Shown piece by piece: positions 50,535 to 51,769 of a stretch of 51,769 nucleotides of DNA (within the stretch, counting starts at the first letter, position 1; every line of letters starts with the position of its first letter). The stretch lies in assembly GCA_017520705.1 (NCBI GenBank), contig JAFXFF010000010.1, positions 1 to 51,769 on the forward strand, written 5' to 3'. Position numbers and translations under genes: made by a program. This DNA is from Clostridia bacterium. Lineage in GTDB: Bacteria > Bacillota > Clostridia > Oscillospirales > Acutalibacteraceae. The notes under the pieces are model-generated. The model saw only the letters and a list, made by a program, of their open reading frames with translations. It searched no databases and was not told the origin of the DNA.

Positions 50535-51769
50535 TTACTCAGCGATGGCGCCGTACTTCAGCTCGACGTCCATATCGGACAGATACTGCTGCAGGACACC
50601 CAGGTCACGGTTGTTGACGCGGCCGTCGCCGGTAACGTCACAAGCGTTCATATTGGCGATCTTCACGTCCATATCGGACAGATACTGCTGCAGCATACCC
50701 AGGTCGCGGTTGTTGACACGGCCGTCGTCGGAAACGTCGCCGGGCAGGTAAGAGGGAGCCACAACCTGCACACCACCGTTGACACCGTCAAACAGGACGG
50801 TCTCGCCGGCAGCGTTGAACATATCATTCTCGCAGCTGAACTCCACAGTGATGGCGGTGAAGCCCTCGGCAGCACCCTCCAGAATCTCAAAGGTCAGGGT
50901 AGCCAGCAGATCGGCAGTGCTGTCAGCGCCGGTACCGTCACACCAGTTGATGATGAAGAAGTCCTTATCCAGCTGACCCCAAGAGTAGCCGGAAGCGGAG
51001 AAGCTACCGGCCTCGTAGCCGATCAGCTTCAGGATGGCGGTGTCGTAGTACACCTTCACCTTAGCGGAGATGATACCGGGGTTCTCGGGCAGGGATACGG
51101 TGACGGTGACCGTGTCACCGGCCTGGCCCTCGGTGGTGGATACCACGATGTCGGTGGGATCGGCGGGAACATCGGGAGTCTCCTCGGCATAGACGGTGAT
51201 GGAGTTGGCACGAGACTGGGCAGACAGGGTCTCCCAAGTGAAGGAATCCACAGGCGCGGCAAACTCAATGGTCACGATAGTGCCATCCACAGTGGCGGTG
51301 GCGCCAACCACGGAATCCGCCCAACCGTTCACGTACTTGGACTCCAGACCGGCACAATCGATGACCAGCTTGGTCATGCCGGGATACTCAATGATCACGG
51401 TAGAGCTCTTATAGAAACGAGCGGGATAGCCGTTGCCGCCGTAGTCACCCACGTTGCTGGTGGAAGCACCCTTGTTGTTGGTGATGGTGATGCCGTTCTG
51501 CTGCCACACCTGCTGCTCGGTGCTGTAGGAAACGCGGTTGGCAATGTCGGTGAAGTCGATGATGGCAGAGCCCTCATCGGGAACCACAGGAGGATCAACG
51601 GGAGGCACGTCGCCGCTGGGGATGTGCTCCACGATCCAGCCGTTCTTGATCTGGGGAGTGCCGTTGTACTGACCGATGATACCGTAGATCTTCACGGTGT
51701 CGCCGGCTACGGGCTTCACCTCCAGAGCGTCGTAACGGATCTCGCCGTCGGCGCTGTAGGTGCCGTAGA
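50535..51769 (-). CDS. Secreted cohesin- and dockerin-containing protein, C-terminal part (5' end outside window)
   Basis: At least 410 residues, open to the right edge, so the N-terminus is missing. In order: an OB-fold-like segment (GDTVKIYGIIGQYNGTPQIKNGWI) at the left of what is visible, a Pro linker, a beta domain starting SAIIDFTDIANRVSYS (about 75-200), a cohesin-like domain (about 205-345; STTEGQAGDTVTVTVSLPENPG), and a C-terminal type I dockerin with two repeats (GDVSDDGRVNNRDLGMLQQYL and GDGRVNNRDLGVLQQYL). It shares the NN-(K/R)-DLG signature of the 17-20 kb dockerin proteins, so they may share a docking partner. The catalytic part, if any, is outside the window. Confidence 0.88.
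   Translation of the reverse strand, partial: YGTYSADGEIRYDALEVKPVAGDTVKIYGIIGQYNGTPQIKNGWIVEHIPSGDVPPVDPPVVPDEGSAIIDFTDIANRVSYSTEQQVWQQNGITITNNKGASTSNVGDYGGNGYPARFYKSSTVIIEYPGMTKLVIDCAGLESKYVNGWADSVVGATATVDGTIVTIEFAAPVDSFTWETLSAQSRANSITVYAEETPDVPADPTDIVVSTTEGQAGDTVTVTVSLPENPGIISAKVKVYYDTAILKLIGYEAGSFSASGYSWGQLDKDFFIINWCDGTGADSTADLLATLTFEILEGAAEGFTAITVEFSCENDMFNAAGETVLFDGVNGGVQVVAPSYLPGDVSDDGRVNNRDLGMLQQYLSDMDVKIANMNACDVTGDGRVNNRDLGVLQQYLSDMDVELKYGAIAE

Overview
The window looks like a chromosomal segment of a GC-rich, spore-forming, anaerobic gut Clostridium relative (Oscillospiraceae/Ruminococcaceae-like). The evidence is three sporulation genes (spoVAD, spoIVB, spoIID), a glycyl-radical pyruvate formate-lyase, dockerin and cohesin domains, Gram-positive Shine-Dalgarno sequences (AAAGGAGG) before almost every gene, and SigA-type promoters with exact 17-bp spacers. 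It carries no rRNA, tRNA, prophage or CRISPR array that I can see. The only mobile-type element is a REP-associated transposase with its palindromes.

Region 1 (1-12 kb) handles rhamnose-containing plant glycans. A forward run encodes the end of a GH1 glycosidase, a GH106-type alpha-L-rhamnosidase broken by a -1 frameshift, a cysteine desulfurase, a GH78-type alpha-L-rhamnosidase, a small membrane protein and a ceramidase-like lipoprotein. It converges on a reverse operon rhaB-rhaA-rhaD, which turns released L-rhamnose into DHAP and lactaldehyde. A solitary spoVAD follows.

Region 2 (13-25 kb) is a surface and envelope region. It has two lipoproteins with nearly identical signal peptides, a secreted SH3/dockerin protein overlapping a Spx/ArsC-like reductase, a large NlpC/P60-cohesin-dockerin protein divergent from a small XRE regulator with paired operators, two deacetylase-type esterases (alpha/beta hydrolase and sialate-O-acetylesterase family), and an operon of four uncharacterised short membrane proteins.

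Region 3 (25-36 kb) holds central metabolism and miscellany: pflB-pflA behind a ZTP riboswitch with an overlapping terminator, a REP-associated transposase with REP palindromes inside its own gene, a P-loop kinase, a split chromate transporter pair, a polytopic membrane protein, spoIVB, a structured intergenic RNA candidate, and gap.

Region 4 (35-52 kb) contains a putative degenerate ATPase, a membrane protein, spoIID, a D,D-carboxypeptidase, an ECF sigma factor with its cognate membrane protein, folT behind a THF riboswitch, a five-gene reverse operon (EamA transporter, DUF2461, YwlG/UPF0340, Mrp ATPase, membrane protein) divergent from a LacI-family regulator, a heterodimeric ABC exporter, and the 3' part of another cohesin-dockerin protein running off the right edge.

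Themes linking the genes are rhamnose/pectin-type glycan release and catabolism, cell-surface dockerin proteins that share one NN-(K/R)-DLG-LLQQYL-type signature, one-carbon/folate control by two different riboswitches, and sporulation. Two independent breaks at short homopolymers (A6 at 1217, T5 at 35833) raise the possibility of indel errors in the assembly.
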